Positions 25,387 through 32,847 of a stretch of DNA of 35,594 nucleotides are shown here, one piece after another. Origin of the DNA: Paracoccaceae bacterium (GTDB lineage Bacteria; Pseudomonadota; Alphaproteobacteria; Rhodobacterales; Rhodobacteraceae). Under the pieces are notes generated by a model. The model had not been told where the DNA came from. It was given only the letters and a program-made list of their open reading frames with translations, and did no database searches. The first letter of the stretch is position 1; every line of letters starts with the position of its first letter. The position numbers and the translations under genes were made by a program. Where the stretch lies: assembly GCA_007695345.1 (NCBI GenBank), contig REDZ01000097.1, positions 1 through 35,594 on the forward strand, given 5' to 3'.

Positions 25387-26213
25387 TGTGCCAGTGCCCT
25401 TGCATGGAAGGCGATGTGATCGGCGATGAAGGTCGAGACGAAGAAATAGCTGTGGTCATAGCCCGGCTGCATCCGGAACACGCCGGGCTGACGACGGGCG
25501 GCCATGGCATGGGCCAGCGCTTCGGGGCGCAGCAGGTCAAGGAACTGGTCCTTGCTGCCCTGATCGATCAGCACCTCGCCCGCAAAGCCGTTCTGCTGCA
25601 TCAGGCAGGTCGAATCATGCGCCGCCCATTGCGCCGGGTCATCGCCCAGATAGGCGCTGAACTGCTTGCGGCCCCAGTCGCTTTCGCTGGGATTGGCAAT
25701 CGGCGCAAAGGCCGAGACCGAGGCAAAGCGCCCCGGCAGACGCATCGCAAGCGTCAATGCGCCATGCCCGCCCATCGAATGCCCGGTGATGGCCTGCCTG
25801 CCCTCATCCAGCGCGAAATTGGCGGTCAGGACGCGCGGCAGGTCATCGCTGATATAGTCCCACATCCTGAAATGCGCGGCCCAGGGCGATTGCGAGGCAT
25901 TGACGTAGAACCCGGCGCCTTGCCCAAGGTCATAGGCCTGATCATCGGCAACCCCATCCCCGCGTGGCGAGGTATCGGGGAACACCAGCGCCAGCCCATG
26001 CGCCGCCGCATGGGCCTGGGCATGGGCCTTGGTCATGGCGTTCTCATGCGTGCAGGTCAGCCCGGACAGATACCAGAGCAGCGGCACCGGATGCCGGCGC
26101 GCCTGTGCGGGCAGGAACAGGCCAAAGGTCATGTCGCAGCCAGTGCTGACAGAGGCATGACGATACACGCCCTGCACACCGCCGAAGCAGTTATTTTCAG
26201 AAAGGGTTTCCAT
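25383..26213 (-). CDS. fghA: S-formylglutathione hydrolase
   Basis: Hydrolyses S-formylglutathione to formate and glutathione, the second step of glutathione-dependent formaldehyde oxidation. The esterase-D type alpha/beta hydrolase has nucleophile S146 in TGHSMGGHGA, Asp222 in GSKDQFLD and His254 in YDHSYFF. The N-terminal GGVQGVYRHAS and LSGLTCTHENAMTKA are FghA-specific. Length is 276 residues, normal. ATG 26213 follows CAGGAG. The usual partner, a class III alcohol dehydrogenase, is not in the window. Instead it is coupled to a HAD and an OCD gene, and 30 nt downstream of an AEC transporter gene. Confidence 0.95.
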   Translation of the reverse strand: METLSENNCFGGVQGVYRHASVSTGCDMTFGLFLPAQARRHPVPLLWYLSGLTCTHENAMTKAHAQAHAAAHGLALVFPDTSPRGDGVADDQAYDLGQGAGFYVNASQSPWAAHFRMWDYISDDLPRVLTANFALDEGRQAITGHSMGGHGALTLAMRLPGRFASVSAFAPIANPSESDWGRKQFSAYLGDDPAQWAAHDSTCLMQQNGFAGEVLIDQGSKDQFLDLLRPEALAHAMAARRQPGVFRMQPGYDHSYFFVSTFIADHIAFHARALAQ

Positions 26214-26243
26214 GGTGACTCCTGTAAATCCGGGCGCACGATG

Positions 26244-27173
26244 TCAGAAGCCGGTCACCCATGCAATGACGACCGGAACCGTCGCGATACTGACCAGCGT
26301 GGACACAAGGATCGCCGCAGATACGCGAGCAGGGCCCGCATTGTAATGCTGTGCAAGGATAAAGATGTTGCCCGCCACCGGCAGCGCGGCTGCCGCGATC
26401 AGTACACCGGCCACGGCTGGGTCCACGCCGAAGATCAGCAACGCGCTGATCGCGACAAAGGCCGGGTGCAGAACCAGCTTGCCAAAACTCAGCCAGCTGA
26501 CGATCTGCAGACGCTCTACCTTTTTGTCGGCAAGCGAGGCGCCAATGGCAAACAGCGCGCAGGGGGTGGCAGCGGCGCCCAGCAATGTAAGGAACTCATT
26601 CGCCAGCACCGGCACCTGCCAGCCCGTCGCCGACCACGCCAGCCCCAGCGCCATGGCCACCACCATCGGGTTTTTCGCAACCGCAACGATCAGCTTGCGC
26701 GGCAGCGTGGCATCGATCCGGCCATCGCGCGCCAGCGTGATCAGGATCACGAACAGTGTCGAGAACACGATCATGTCCAGCGTCAGCACCAACAGTACCG
26801 TCGGCACCGAATAGGCCCCGAGCAGCACCACGAGCATCGGCACGCCCAGAAACCCGGTATTGCCGATAATGCTGCAATGCGCCTCTATCAGCGCGGCCTC
26901 CAGCCGGACGCGGCGCATAAATGCGATGCCCATGACCAGCAGATAAAGCGCCGCACAGGCCAGCAGATAGGCCGAGGCCGCCCGCATGTCGAACACTTCG
27001 GACAGGGACAGATTGGCGGCAAACCCGAACAGCATGGCCGAGAGCGCAAAGTAGAACACGAATTTCGTCAGATAGGCCGTTGCCTCTGGCGGGAAGAACC
27101 CCGACCGCCCGGCGCCGTAGCCCAGCCCGATCAGGCCGAAGAAGGGCAGCGTTTTCAGAAAAATCTCGATCAT
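26244..27173 (-). CDS. AEC-family transporter (auxin efflux carrier type)
   Basis: A 309-residue inner membrane carrier with eight to ten hydrophobic helices in two halves separated by a basic cytoplasmic loop (ARDGRIDATLPRKL). The conserved CSIIGNTGFLGVPML near residue 100 and the late ATPCALFAIGASLA block identify AEC/PIN-like carriers, which move organic acids such as malate or malonate out of or into cells. The substrate is unknown. ATG 27173 starts directly with IEIFLKTLPFFGLIGLG and no strong ribosome site. It is divergent from the TetR gene across a 100-nt gap with an operator-like palindrome, so TetR may control it. Confidence 0.9.
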   Translation of the reverse strand: MIEIFLKTLPFFGLIGLGYGAGRSGFFPPEATAYLTKFVFYFALSAMLFGFAANLSLSEVFDMRAASAYLLACAALYLLVMGIAFMRRVRLEAALIEAHCSIIGNTGFLGVPMLVVLLGAYSVPTVLLVLTLDMIVFSTLFVILITLARDGRIDATLPRKLIVAVAKNPMVVAMALGLAWSATGWQVPVLANEFLTLLGAAATPCALFAIGASLADKKVERLQIVSWLSFGKLVLHPAFVAISALLIFGVDPAVAGVLIAAAALPVAGNIFILAQHYNAGPARVSAAILVSTLVSIATVPVVIAWVTGF

Positions 27174-27235
27174 GTTCTGAACGTGTTAACAGGACTCTTG
27201 TGCCGCTTCCAGTCAGGCGCGCTTTTCTTCGGCAA

Positions 27236-27254
27236 CGCAAGGCATTATCTTGCG
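27236..27254. promoter_or_regulatory. Operator-like inverted repeat before tetR
   Basis: CGCAAG (27236-27241), seven bases, CTTGCG (27249-27254) form a perfect 6-7-6 inverted repeat. It overlaps a possible -10 box TATCTT (27247-27252), paired with TTTTCT 17 nt upstream. Its place between tetR and the divergent AEC gene suits a TetR autoregulatory site. Confidence 0.4.
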
Positions 27255-27273
27255 ATACACAAGAGGGAGCATC

Positions 27274-27894
27274 ATGTCAGTCACAGCCGGCGCGATCCGA
27301 CAGGGGCGCAAACTGGATCAGGTTCTGCAAGGCGCGCGCGAGGTGTTCGTCCGCATGGGCTATGAGCGCGCCAGCGTCGATGAGATCGCGCGCGTGGCCA
27401 ATGTTTCAAAGGCGACGCTTTACAGCTACTTCCCTGACAAGCGCCACCTGTTCACCGAAGTTTACCGCACCGAAATCCTGCGGCTGGCCGATGACGCGGT
27501 AGAGCTGAGTTGCGGCACACCGCCGGAAAAGGCCCTGCGCGAGGCGGGGCGACGCCTGGTTGACTACATGATGTCGGATTTCGCGATTGCCATGTACCGC
27601 ATCTGCATCAATGAAACGCCGCGCTTCCCCGAAATCGGGCAGGCTTTCTATGAAAGCGGGCCGGAACTGGGGCGCGCGCGGCTTGGGGCCTATTTCCGCG
27701 AAGCACAGGTGCGCGGGCAGCTAAAGATCGACGATGTCGATCTGGCCGCCGACCAGTTCTTTCAGTTGTGTCAGGCGACAATCTGCGATCGTCGCCTTTG
27801 CGCGGTACAGACACGCTTTTCCGAAGACGAGATCATGCGCGTCGTTGACGGGGCAGTCGCCATGTTCCTGGCACGCTACGGTGTGCGGAACTAG
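27274..27894 (+). CDS. TetR/AcrR-family transcriptional regulator
   Basis: A 206-residue repressor. The N-terminal helix-turn-helix reads VDEIARVANVSKATLYSYFP followed by DKRHLFTEVY, a textbook TetR motif. The C-terminal ligand domain with YRICINETPRFPEIGQAFYE and GRARLGAYFREAQVRGQL resembles the AefR-like TetR_C_7 group. The start ATG 27274 follows GAGGGAG; the longer TTG reading at 27250 runs through the operator-like repeat. The stop overlaps that of the convergent RidA gene by 4 nt. It may control itself and the AEC transporter; the effector is unknown. Confidence 0.93.
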   Translation: MSVTAGAIRQGRKLDQVLQGAREVFVRMGYERASVDEIARVANVSKATLYSYFPDKRHLFTEVYRTEILRLADDAVELSCGTPPEKALREAGRRLVDYMMSDFAIAMYRICINETPRFPEIGQAFYESGPELGRARLGAYFREAQVRGQLKIDDVDLAADQFFQLCQATICDRRLCAVQTRFSEDEIMRVVDGAVAMFLARYGVRN

Positions 27895-28355
27895 GCAATC
27901 TCGAAGACCCCTTCAATCTCGACAGCAACGCCCAGTGGCAGCGATGGCGCGCCCACGGCGGCGCGGGCATGGCGACCCGTCTCGCCAAAGACGGCGACCA
28001 TCAGGTCAGAGGCACCATTGACGACCTTGGGCTGATCGGTGAAATCGCCCGTGCAATTCACGAAACCGGTCAGTTTGACAACGCGTTGCACCCGCGTCAG
28101 ATCGCCTGCGCAGGCTTCGCGCAGTTGCGCGATCAGGGCCAGCGCGCAGGCGCGCGCGGCGTCCGCGCCCGCTTCGACATCCAGATCATCCCCCAGCTTG
28201 CCGCAGATCAGCCCGTCTGGCCCGGCGCTGATCTGACCAGAGATGAAGACAAGGTTGCCGGACTGGACAAAGGGCACGTAATTTGCGGCGGGCGCCGGAG
28301 CGTCAGGCAGGGCGTGGCCAAGCTCTGATAGGCGGGTTTCGATCTGATTGGTCAT
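27891..28355 (-). CDS. RidA/YjgF-family protein
   Basis: A 154-residue RidA/YjgF-like protein. It has the NLVFISGQISAGPDG strand typical of the family, a KLTGFVNCTGDFTDQPKVV helix-strand segment, and the close GRHARAAVGAPSLPLGVAVEIEG, in which the Arg of HARAAVG is the position that binds the imine substrate carboxylate in active RidA proteins. Length is greater than E. coli RidA (128) and fits the YjgF/RidA subgroup with an N-terminal extension (ETRLSELGHALPDAPAPAA). It may deaminate reactive enamines or act on related compounds. ATG 28355 follows GAGGGAC. It is convergent with tetR and overlaps its stop by 4 nt. Confidence 0.93.
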   Translation of the reverse strand: MTNQIETRLSELGHALPDAPAPAANYVPFVQSGNLVFISGQISAGPDGLICGKLGDDLDVEAGADAARACALALIAQLREACAGDLTRVQRVVKLTGFVNCTGDFTDQPKVVNGASDLMVAVFGETGRHARAAVGAPSLPLGVAVEIEGVFEIA

Positions 28356-28499
28356 TGGGTCGGTCCCTCTTGTTCTGCGTTTCTCGCGCGCAATATGGGC
28401 GAAAACGGCCCCGAAGCGAATACTCGATTTGAGATTGGGTTGGCATTTTCTTCAGGCGCATTCCAGACGCCGCGCCCACAACCAGGACGGGTTACCGCG

Positions 28500-28796
28500 C
28501 TATCCGGCCTCTGGGATGTTCAGAATATAGCGTCCCGATTTGCACCCGTTTGGATAGGTCAGAACACCCCGATCCAGCAAGGAGCGCAGCGCACGGTGCA
28601 GGGTTGCCCGAGGCACTGGGTCCAATAGCGGATGCGAGGCGAGCGTTTCGGTCCTGACATGCGCGTCCCCGTTTTCCATATGCTTCCCGACGACGGCGAT
28701 GATGTCGCGCTCGACTGGCGAGAAGGCCTCCAATCCCAGCTCTGCCTGAAGTCCAGCCGCCATCTCCAATAGATTGGCGAGGGTTCTCATGCTCAT
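28500..28796 (-). CDS. Small winged-helix DNA-binding protein of unknown role
   Basis: A 98-residue protein. Residues about 28 to 92 read as a winged helix-turn-helix: VERDIIAVVGKHMENGD, helix 2-3 around VRTETLASHPLLDPVPRATL, a recognition helix HRALRSLLDRGVL, and a wing YPNGCKSGRYIL. The front (SMRTLANLLEMAAGLQAEL) is helical and could dimerise. I do not recognise the family. ATG 28796 follows AGAGGC; the alternative ATG 28790 would also work. It is divergent from the pseudo-receiver gene. A 10-mer present in its own promoter region recurs before that gene, suggesting it may regulate both. Confidence 0.75.
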   Translation of the reverse strand: MSMRTLANLLEMAAGLQAELGLEAFSPVERDIIAVVGKHMENGDAHVRTETLASHPLLDPVPRATLHRALRSLLDRGVLTYPNGCKSGRYILNIPEAG

Positions 28797-28825
28797 GGGT
28801 GTGCCTCTGAAAATTTTTCTGATCG

Positions 28826-28855
28826 TAAATATTCTCAATCTGCAAAGGCTGACAA
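28826..28855 (-). promoter_or_regulatory. Candidate promoter of the winged-helix gene, with a shared box in its spacer
   Basis: On the minus strand TTGTCA (28855-28850) and TATTTA (28831-28826) are 18 nt apart. The plus-strand 10-mer TCTCAATCTG lies in the spacer (28833-28842), where a bound repressor would block RNA polymerase. Confidence 0.35.
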
Positions 28856-28935
28856 TCGCGTGTCAACCAACTTGCCGCCACATCGCCGCCTTAATGTCGC
28901 CCCATTTGATTTTCGATGCAAAAAAAACGCGATTC

Positions 28936-28950
28936 ACAACCTATAGTTGT
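28936..28950. promoter_or_regulatory. Inverted repeat ACAAC-N5-GTTGT in the divergent control region
   Basis: A perfect 5-bp arm, 5-nt spacer inverted repeat in AT-rich sequence between the two divergent genes. No known factor fits it. It may be a regulator site or chance. Confidence 0.25.
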
Positions 28951-28990
28951 ATTTTGCGACCGGTTTTTCGCTTGCCTTTTATGAAAAATA

Positions 28991-29003
28991 TCTCAATCTG
29001 AGA
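28991..29003. promoter_or_regulatory. Palindrome TCTCAATCTGAGA before the pseudo-receiver gene
   Basis: TCTCA and TGAGA flank ATC, a 5-3-5 perfect inverted repeat. Its first ten bases, TCTCAATCTG, repeat exactly at 28833-28842 within the promoter region of the divergent winged-helix gene. This suggests a shared regulator. Confidence 0.4.
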
Positions 29004-29053
29004 CATGAGGTTCAGGGGCAGGTTGCCCTTGAAACTGTGCTTGAGGGTCGAAG

Positions 29054-29716
29054 ATGCTGATGGGTTCAATCAAGGATAGCGTTGCGGACAGGGTGATCCT
29101 GCCGGGGGCCGCGCTGCCTGGCCAGTCCTCCGGTGAACACCAGTGGCTGCGGGACTGGACCGTTTTGCTATGCGTCCAGAACAACGAAGAAACCGGCTTT
29201 CTTGCCCGTTGGGTCAGCGATCGTGGCGGCCTGCCGGTCCGCGTTGGTGCATGCCGCGACATGGCCCGGTTCTTTACCGACTCTGATCCGTCCCCGAGCA
29301 TGATTATCCTCGAAGTGTCGGATAATGCCGATATGAGCGATGTCATCGACCGTTGTCTGGAACTGCGCAAGCTTGCGCCCGGATCGCCGATCATCCTGAT
29401 CTCGCGCAACTTCAGCTATGATGATTTTTCGACCTCGCGGCTGGAAATCTGTGATGCCAGCCTGCGCATCCCGATCCTGCGCAGCGCGTTCGAAGATGTC
29501 GTGCTGCTGGCAATGACCAACAATGCGCAGTATTGCGAACGCAAGGGCAAGGCGCAAGGCTTCGATCTGGCAACAGTCGTTCAACACATGACCGAAGGCA
29601 TGGCCGAACCGGTCGAGGACCATGATCGTCTGAAACGGTCAGGCTGGTGGATCATCCCCTTCATGCTGCTGGGGCTGGGCTTCTGGGCAACCTTGCTGGT
29701 TTTGCTGTTCTGGTAA
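29054..29716 (+). CDS. Tail-anchored pseudo-receiver protein
   Basis: A 220-residue protein that appears to be a degenerate receiver followed by a single C-terminal membrane helix. Residues about 35-155 follow the receiver pattern: WTVLLCVQNNEE at strand 1, MIILEVSDNAD at strand 3, SPIILISRNFS at strand 4, and SLRIPILRSAFEDVV where a receiver has its Lys-Pro. The acidic pair is replaced by QN, the phosphorylated Asp is Glu (E87), and the Lys is lost, so phosphorylation is unlikely. Residues about 198-219 (WWIIPFMLLGLGFWATLLVL) are a membrane segment with three or fewer residues after it, placing the receiver-like domain in the cytoplasm. ATG 29054 follows GAGGG. No known family is recognised. 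Confidence 0.75.
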   Translation: MLMGSIKDSVADRVILPGAALPGQSSGEHQWLRDWTVLLCVQNNEETGFLARWVSDRGGLPVRVGACRDMARFFTDSDPSPSMIILEVSDNADMSDVIDRCLELRKLAPGSPIILISRNFSYDDFSTSRLEICDASLRIPILRSAFEDVVLLAMTNNAQYCERKGKAQGFDLATVVQHMTEGMAEPVEDHDRLKRSGWWIIPFMLLGLGFWATLLVLLFW

Positions 29717-29724
29717 ACGGTGGT

Positions 29725-29749
29725 TCGGCGCGTGCCTCTTGCGCGCCGA
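29725..29749. terminator. Hairpin between the convergent pseudo-receiver gene and dddL
   Basis: TCGGCGCG (29725-29732) pairs with CGCGCCGA (29742-29749), 8 bp with a 9-nt loop, within the 45-nt gap between two stop codons. There is no T-run. Confidence 0.4.
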
Positions 29750-29761
29750 TACCTGCCCGTA

Positions 29762-30442
29762 TCAGGCCCCGCCACGGCGGGATTTACGGGTAAACACCAT
29801 TCTCTGCGACACCAGCTTTTCCGGCGCCCCCAACCAGGCATAGGCCAGCAGTGAAGGTTCCAGATCCGCCACCGTAATGCGATGCGTACGCCCCGGCGGG
29901 TTGAAGATCATCGATCCCGGCACATACACGCCCTGGTCGTTCTGCGACATCGCGCCTGACAGGCAGATATAGGATTCGGTGATCCCCTCATGCGCATGCG
30001 CGGGGTAGACACAATCGGGCGCGAACAGCACCAGGCCGAGGATGATCTGATCGCTGGGCACCGGTCCGGTCGGTCCGACCAGTTCCGTATAGGCATATTT
30101 CTGGTCCAGCCCGCGCGGCACCTTTTCATAACCGTATTGCCAGGACAATTCGCCCTTCAGCCCGTCAATGCTGCGGATGACATCAGACATCGGGGTCTTG
30201 CGCCCCTGATCCAGCGCGCGCGGCAGATGCGCTGTCACGGGTTTGCGCGCGGCATCCGTTTCGCGCAGGACAGGATTTGCGCGCAACACGCCGCCGATAC
30301 GTTCGCGCACCTGTCGCTGATGCGCCCGGATCGTGGCGCTGCCCCCGGCGGGAATGGCGCGATACATGGCCAGAAAGTCACGCAGCAGATAGACCCAAGA
30401 GGGGCTGGCTGACAACAAGGGCGGGGGTGACGCGTTTTCCAT
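29762..30442 (-). CDS. dddL: DMSP lyase DddL
   Basis: Cleaves dimethylsulfoniopropionate, an algal osmolyte, to dimethyl sulfide and acrylate. The C-terminal cupin carries the metal-binding set H149-x-H151-x4-E156-x-Y158 (in YPAHAHEGITESY) and a later His187 in NPPGRTHRI. The surrounding text LILGLVLFAPDCVYP-like, LSGAMSQNDQGVYVPGSMI and LLAYAWLG agrees with DddL of Sulfitobacter and Rhodobacter sphaeroides as I remember them. The N-terminal half (about 1-110) is helical, as in that family. Length is 226 residues. ATG 30442 has only a weak ribosome site. It follows pyrG by 73 nt on the same strand. No acrylate-handling (acuI, acuK, prpE-like) or DMSP transport gene is nearby. Confidence 0.88.
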   Translation of the reverse strand: MENASPPPLLSASPSWVYLLRDFLAMYRAIPAGGSATIRAHQRQVRERIGGVLRANPVLRETDAARKPVTAHLPRALDQGRKTPMSDVIRSIDGLKGELSWQYGYEKVPRGLDQKYAYTELVGPTGPVPSDQIILGLVLFAPDCVYPAHAHEGITESYICLSGAMSQNDQGVYVPGSMIFNPPGRTHRITVADLEPSLLAYAWLGAPEKLVSQRMVFTRKSRRGGA

Positions 30443-30515
30443 GCGCCGCTACATGGCACAACGCGCGCCCTTGTGTCCGTCTGGCTGCGACATGGGCTTG
30501 TCTGCCCACGACAGA

Positions 30516-32159
30516 TCAGACCAGACGGCTGACCTCGACCGCGGCGCGCACGAAATCGGCGAATAGCGGGTGCGGGTCGAAGGGCTTGGACTTCAGTTCG
30601 GGGTGGAACTGCACCCCGATGAACCACGGATGCCCCTCATGCTCCACGATCTCGGGCAGCTTTCCATCAGGTGACATCCCCGAAAAGTTCAACCCCTTGC
30701 CTTCCAGCGCTTCGCGAAAGGCGGTATCGACCTCATACCGGTGGCGGTGGCGTTCCTCGATCCGGGTGCTGCCATAAATCCCGGCAACGCGAGAGCCCGG
30801 TTGCAGCGTGGCGGTATAGGCGCCCAGTCGCATGGTTCCGCCCTTGTCGTCACTGACCTTGCGTTCCACCTTGTGATTGCCCTGCACCCATTCCTTGAGG
30901 TGATAGACCACAGGCGTAAAACGCCTCTTACCGGCCTCGTGGTCAAATTCCTCGGACCCGGCATCCGGTATCTCGGCCAGATTGCGCGCGGCCTCGATAC
31001 AGGCCATCTGCATCCCCAGGCAGATACCGAAATAGGGGATCTTCTTCTCGCGGGCATAGGTCGCGGCCCGGATCTTGCCTTCGGTGCCGCGTTCGCCAAA
31101 CCCGCCGGGGACAAGGATCGCATGGAAATCTTCCAGCGCATGGGACGGGTCGGCACTGTCAAAGACGCTGGCATCGATCCATTCGACATGCACCTTGACC
31201 CGGTTGGCGATGCCGCCATGCACCAGCGCTTCCTTGATCGATTTATACGCATCCTCCAACTGAACATATTTGCCGACAATCGCGATACGCACTTCGCCTT
31301 CCGGGTGGGTCAGGCGGTCCATCACGTCCTCCCAGCGCGTCAGGTTCGGGCGCGGGGCGGGGGTGATGTCGAATGCATCCAGCACAGCCTGATCCAGCCC
31401 CGCCGCGTGATACGCAAGCGGCGCCTCATAGATCGATTTCAGATCATAGGCGGGGATCACTGCTTCGGGGCGGACATTGCAGAACAGCGCAATCTTCTGG
31501 CGCTCTTTTTCGGGGATGGGCTGTTCGGACCGGCAGACAAGCACATCGGGCGCAATGCCGATGGATTGCAGCTCCTTGACCGAATGCTGCGTGGGCTTGG
31601 TTTTCAACTCGCCACTGGCCGACAGATAGGGCAGCAATGTAAGGTGCATGAAAATGCACCGCCCCCGCGGGCGTTCATGGCTGAACTGGCGAATGGCCTC
31701 GAAGAATGGCAGGCCCTCGATATCTCCGACCGTGCCGCCGATCTCGCACAGCATGAAATCGACCTCATCTTCGCCTATGGCAAGGAAATCCTTGATCTCG
31801 TTCGTGACATGCGGGATCACCTGAATGGTCTTGCCCAGATAATCGCCACGGCGCTCTTTCTCCAGCACGTTGGAATAGATCCGCCCCGATGACACCGAAT
31901 CAGTCCTGCGCGCGGCCACGCCGGTAAACCGCTCGTAATGGCCCAGGTCGAGATCCGTTTCCGCCCCGTCATCAGTGACGAAAACCTCGCCATGCTCAAA
32001 GGGCGACATCGTGCCGGGATCGACATTCAGATAGGGGTCTAGCTTGCGCAGCCGCACGGTAAACCCGCGTGCCTGCAGCAACGCCCCCAGCGCGGCAGAG
32101 GCCAGCCCCTTGCCCAGCGACGAGACCACACCGCCTGTAATGAAAACGTAACGCGCCAT
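30516..32159 (-). CDS. pyrG: CTP synthase (glutamine-hydrolysing)
   Basis: Converts UTP to CTP with ATP and glutamine, the last pyrimidine step. The N-terminal synthase domain begins [19 protein letters not shown], with [20 protein letters not shown] and the GGTVGDIEG loop. The C-terminal class I glutaminase has the Cys nucleophile in YFGICLGMQ and the His/Glu pair in [14 protein letters not shown]. Length is 547 residues, normal. ATG 32159 lacks a good ribosome site (GGGGGCCCGG upstream), which may mean weak or leader-dependent initiation; CTP synthases in other bacteria are controlled at the leader, but no such motif is clear here. Confidence 0.98.
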   Translation of the reverse strand: MARYVFITGGVVSSLGKGLASAALGALLQARGFTVRLRKLDPYLNVDPGTMSPFEHGEVFVTDDGAETDLDLGHYERFTGVAARRTDSVSSGRIYSNVLEKERRGDYLGKTIQVIPHVTNEIKDFLAIGEDEVDFMLCEIGGTVGDIEGLPFFEAIRQFSHERPRGRCIFMHLTLLPYLSASGELKTKPTQHSVKELQSIGIAPDVLVCRSEQPIPEKERQKIALFCNVRPEAVIPAYDLKSIYEAPLAYHAAGLDQAVLDAFDITPAPRPNLTRWEDVMDRLTHPEGEVRIAIVGKYVQLEDAYKSIKEALVHGGIANRVKVHVEWIDASVFDSADPSHALEDFHAILVPGGFGERGTEGKIRAATYAREKKIPYFGICLGMQMACIEAARNLAEIPDAGSEEFDHEAGKRRFTPVVYHLKEWVQGNHKVERKVSDDKGGTMRLGAYTATLQPGSRVAGIYGSTRIEERHRHRYEVDTAFREALEGKGLNFSGMSPDGKLPEIVEHEGHPWFIGVQFHPELKSKPFDPHPLFADFVRAAVEVSRLV

Positions 32160-32235
32160 GTATGCCGGGCCCCCGTGAGTGCAGAATGAAATGCGTTGCG
32201 GGCAGTGCGCATGTCACTACCATCACGGGATTTGA

Positions 32236-32264
32236 GATGTAGCTCAGATCGCGGCGCACCGCAA
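32236..32264 (-). promoter_or_regulatory. Candidate promoter of pyrG
   Basis: On the minus strand TTGCGG (32264-32259), a 17-nt spacer and TACATC (32241-32236) form a plausible sigma-70 promoter about 75 nt upstream of the start codon. Confidence 0.35.
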
Positions 32265-32269
32265 GATGA

Positions 32270-32290
32270 TGGCGCCAGAAAGCGGCGCCA
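32270..32290 (-). terminator. Hairpin between secG and pyrG
   Basis: TGGCGCC (32270-32276) pairs with GGCGCCA (32284-32290), 7 bp with a 7-nt loop, 22 nt past the secG stop. No T-run follows, so it may be only partly terminating. Confidence 0.4.
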
Positions 32291-32311
32291 CTCTACCGAT
32301 TGTGTTTTGGA

Positions 32312-32677
32312 TCAGTCCGCAGGCGGCGGCGTCAGCGAATCGTCATCCGCCGGCGGGGGCAGAAGCGTATCGCCTACCGGAAGGTCCGGGGTGGTGGGTG
32401 CGCTGGGTTCGGTGGGCGTGCCCATCCGGTCAAGCACCGAGGAGGTCGCCGATTGCTGGGCCGCAATGATGGTCAATGTCAGCGAGGTTGCGATGAATGC
32501 AATCGCCAGGCCCCATGTCAGCTTGGCCATCGCTGTCAGCGGCGGACGACCCGCAGTGGGGTTGCTGTCGCCACCACCGCCAATGCCCAGACCGCCCCCT
32601 TCGGAGCGCTGCACCAACACGACACCGATCAGCGACAGCGCCAGCAGGAGATGGACAATCAGAATGACATTCTGCAT
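32312..32677 (-). CDS. secG: Protein translocase subunit SecG
   Basis: A small subunit of the SecYEG protein export channel. The start MQNVILIVHLLLALSLIGVV is followed by VLVQRSEGGGLGIGGGGD, the SecG signature, and a second membrane segment (LTWGLAIAFIATSLTLTII). The Pro/Thr-rich cytoplasmic tail (about residues 85-121) is longer than in E. coli but usual in Rhodobacteraceae. The true start is ATG 32677; a longer reading to 32800 gives a Cys/Arg-rich segment with no SecG similarity. It is divergent from purA. Confidence 0.94.
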   Translation of the reverse strand: MQNVILIVHLLLALSLIGVVLVQRSEGGGLGIGGGGDSNPTAGRPPLTAMAKLTWGLAIAFIATSLTLTIIAAQQSATSSVLDRMGTPTEPSAPTTPDLPVGDTLLPPPADDDSLTPPPAD

Positions 32678-32753
32678 CAGGACAACCCGTCTTTCATGTT
32701 GCGCCCTACTTAGGCGCTGGCCGCCTTGCCCGCAACCCCTGTCGCAAGCGCCC

Positions 32754-32806
32754 CGGCAAAGCGCTGCCGCATGCGTTTGCGGTTTTCCCCCGCGCGGCAA
32801 AGCGCT
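32754..32806. repeat. Direct repeat of CGGCAAAGCGCT upstream of purA
   Basis: The 12-mer occurs at 32754-32765 and 32795-32806, 41 bp start to start, in the secG-purA control region. The first copy sits in a 5-6-5 palindrome (CGGCA/TGCCG). It could be a regulator site or a small duplication; no known factor fits. Confidence 0.25.
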
Positions 32807-32847
32807 AAGAGAGGCGTCGGTTCACGCTGCATCTGGAGGAGCCTTGC

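Noticed and set aside
27195-27265. CTCTTGTG ... CACAAGAG inverted repeat around the tetR promoter
   Set aside because: The 8-bp arms are 55 nt apart, too far for a single operator; the 6-7-6 repeat at 27236-27254 is the better candidate.
25209-27365. A 718-codon plus-strand open frame
   Set aside because: It runs antisense across HAD, fghA and the AEC gene, all of which have clear family motifs. Its composition is Arg/Gln/His-rich as in GC-rich shadow frames.
32236-32247. tRNA-like 5' sequence GATGTAGCTCAG
   Set aside because: It looks like an acceptor/D-arm start, but no T-arm, anticodon stem or matching 3' acceptor follows. It also overlaps the likely pyrG promoter.
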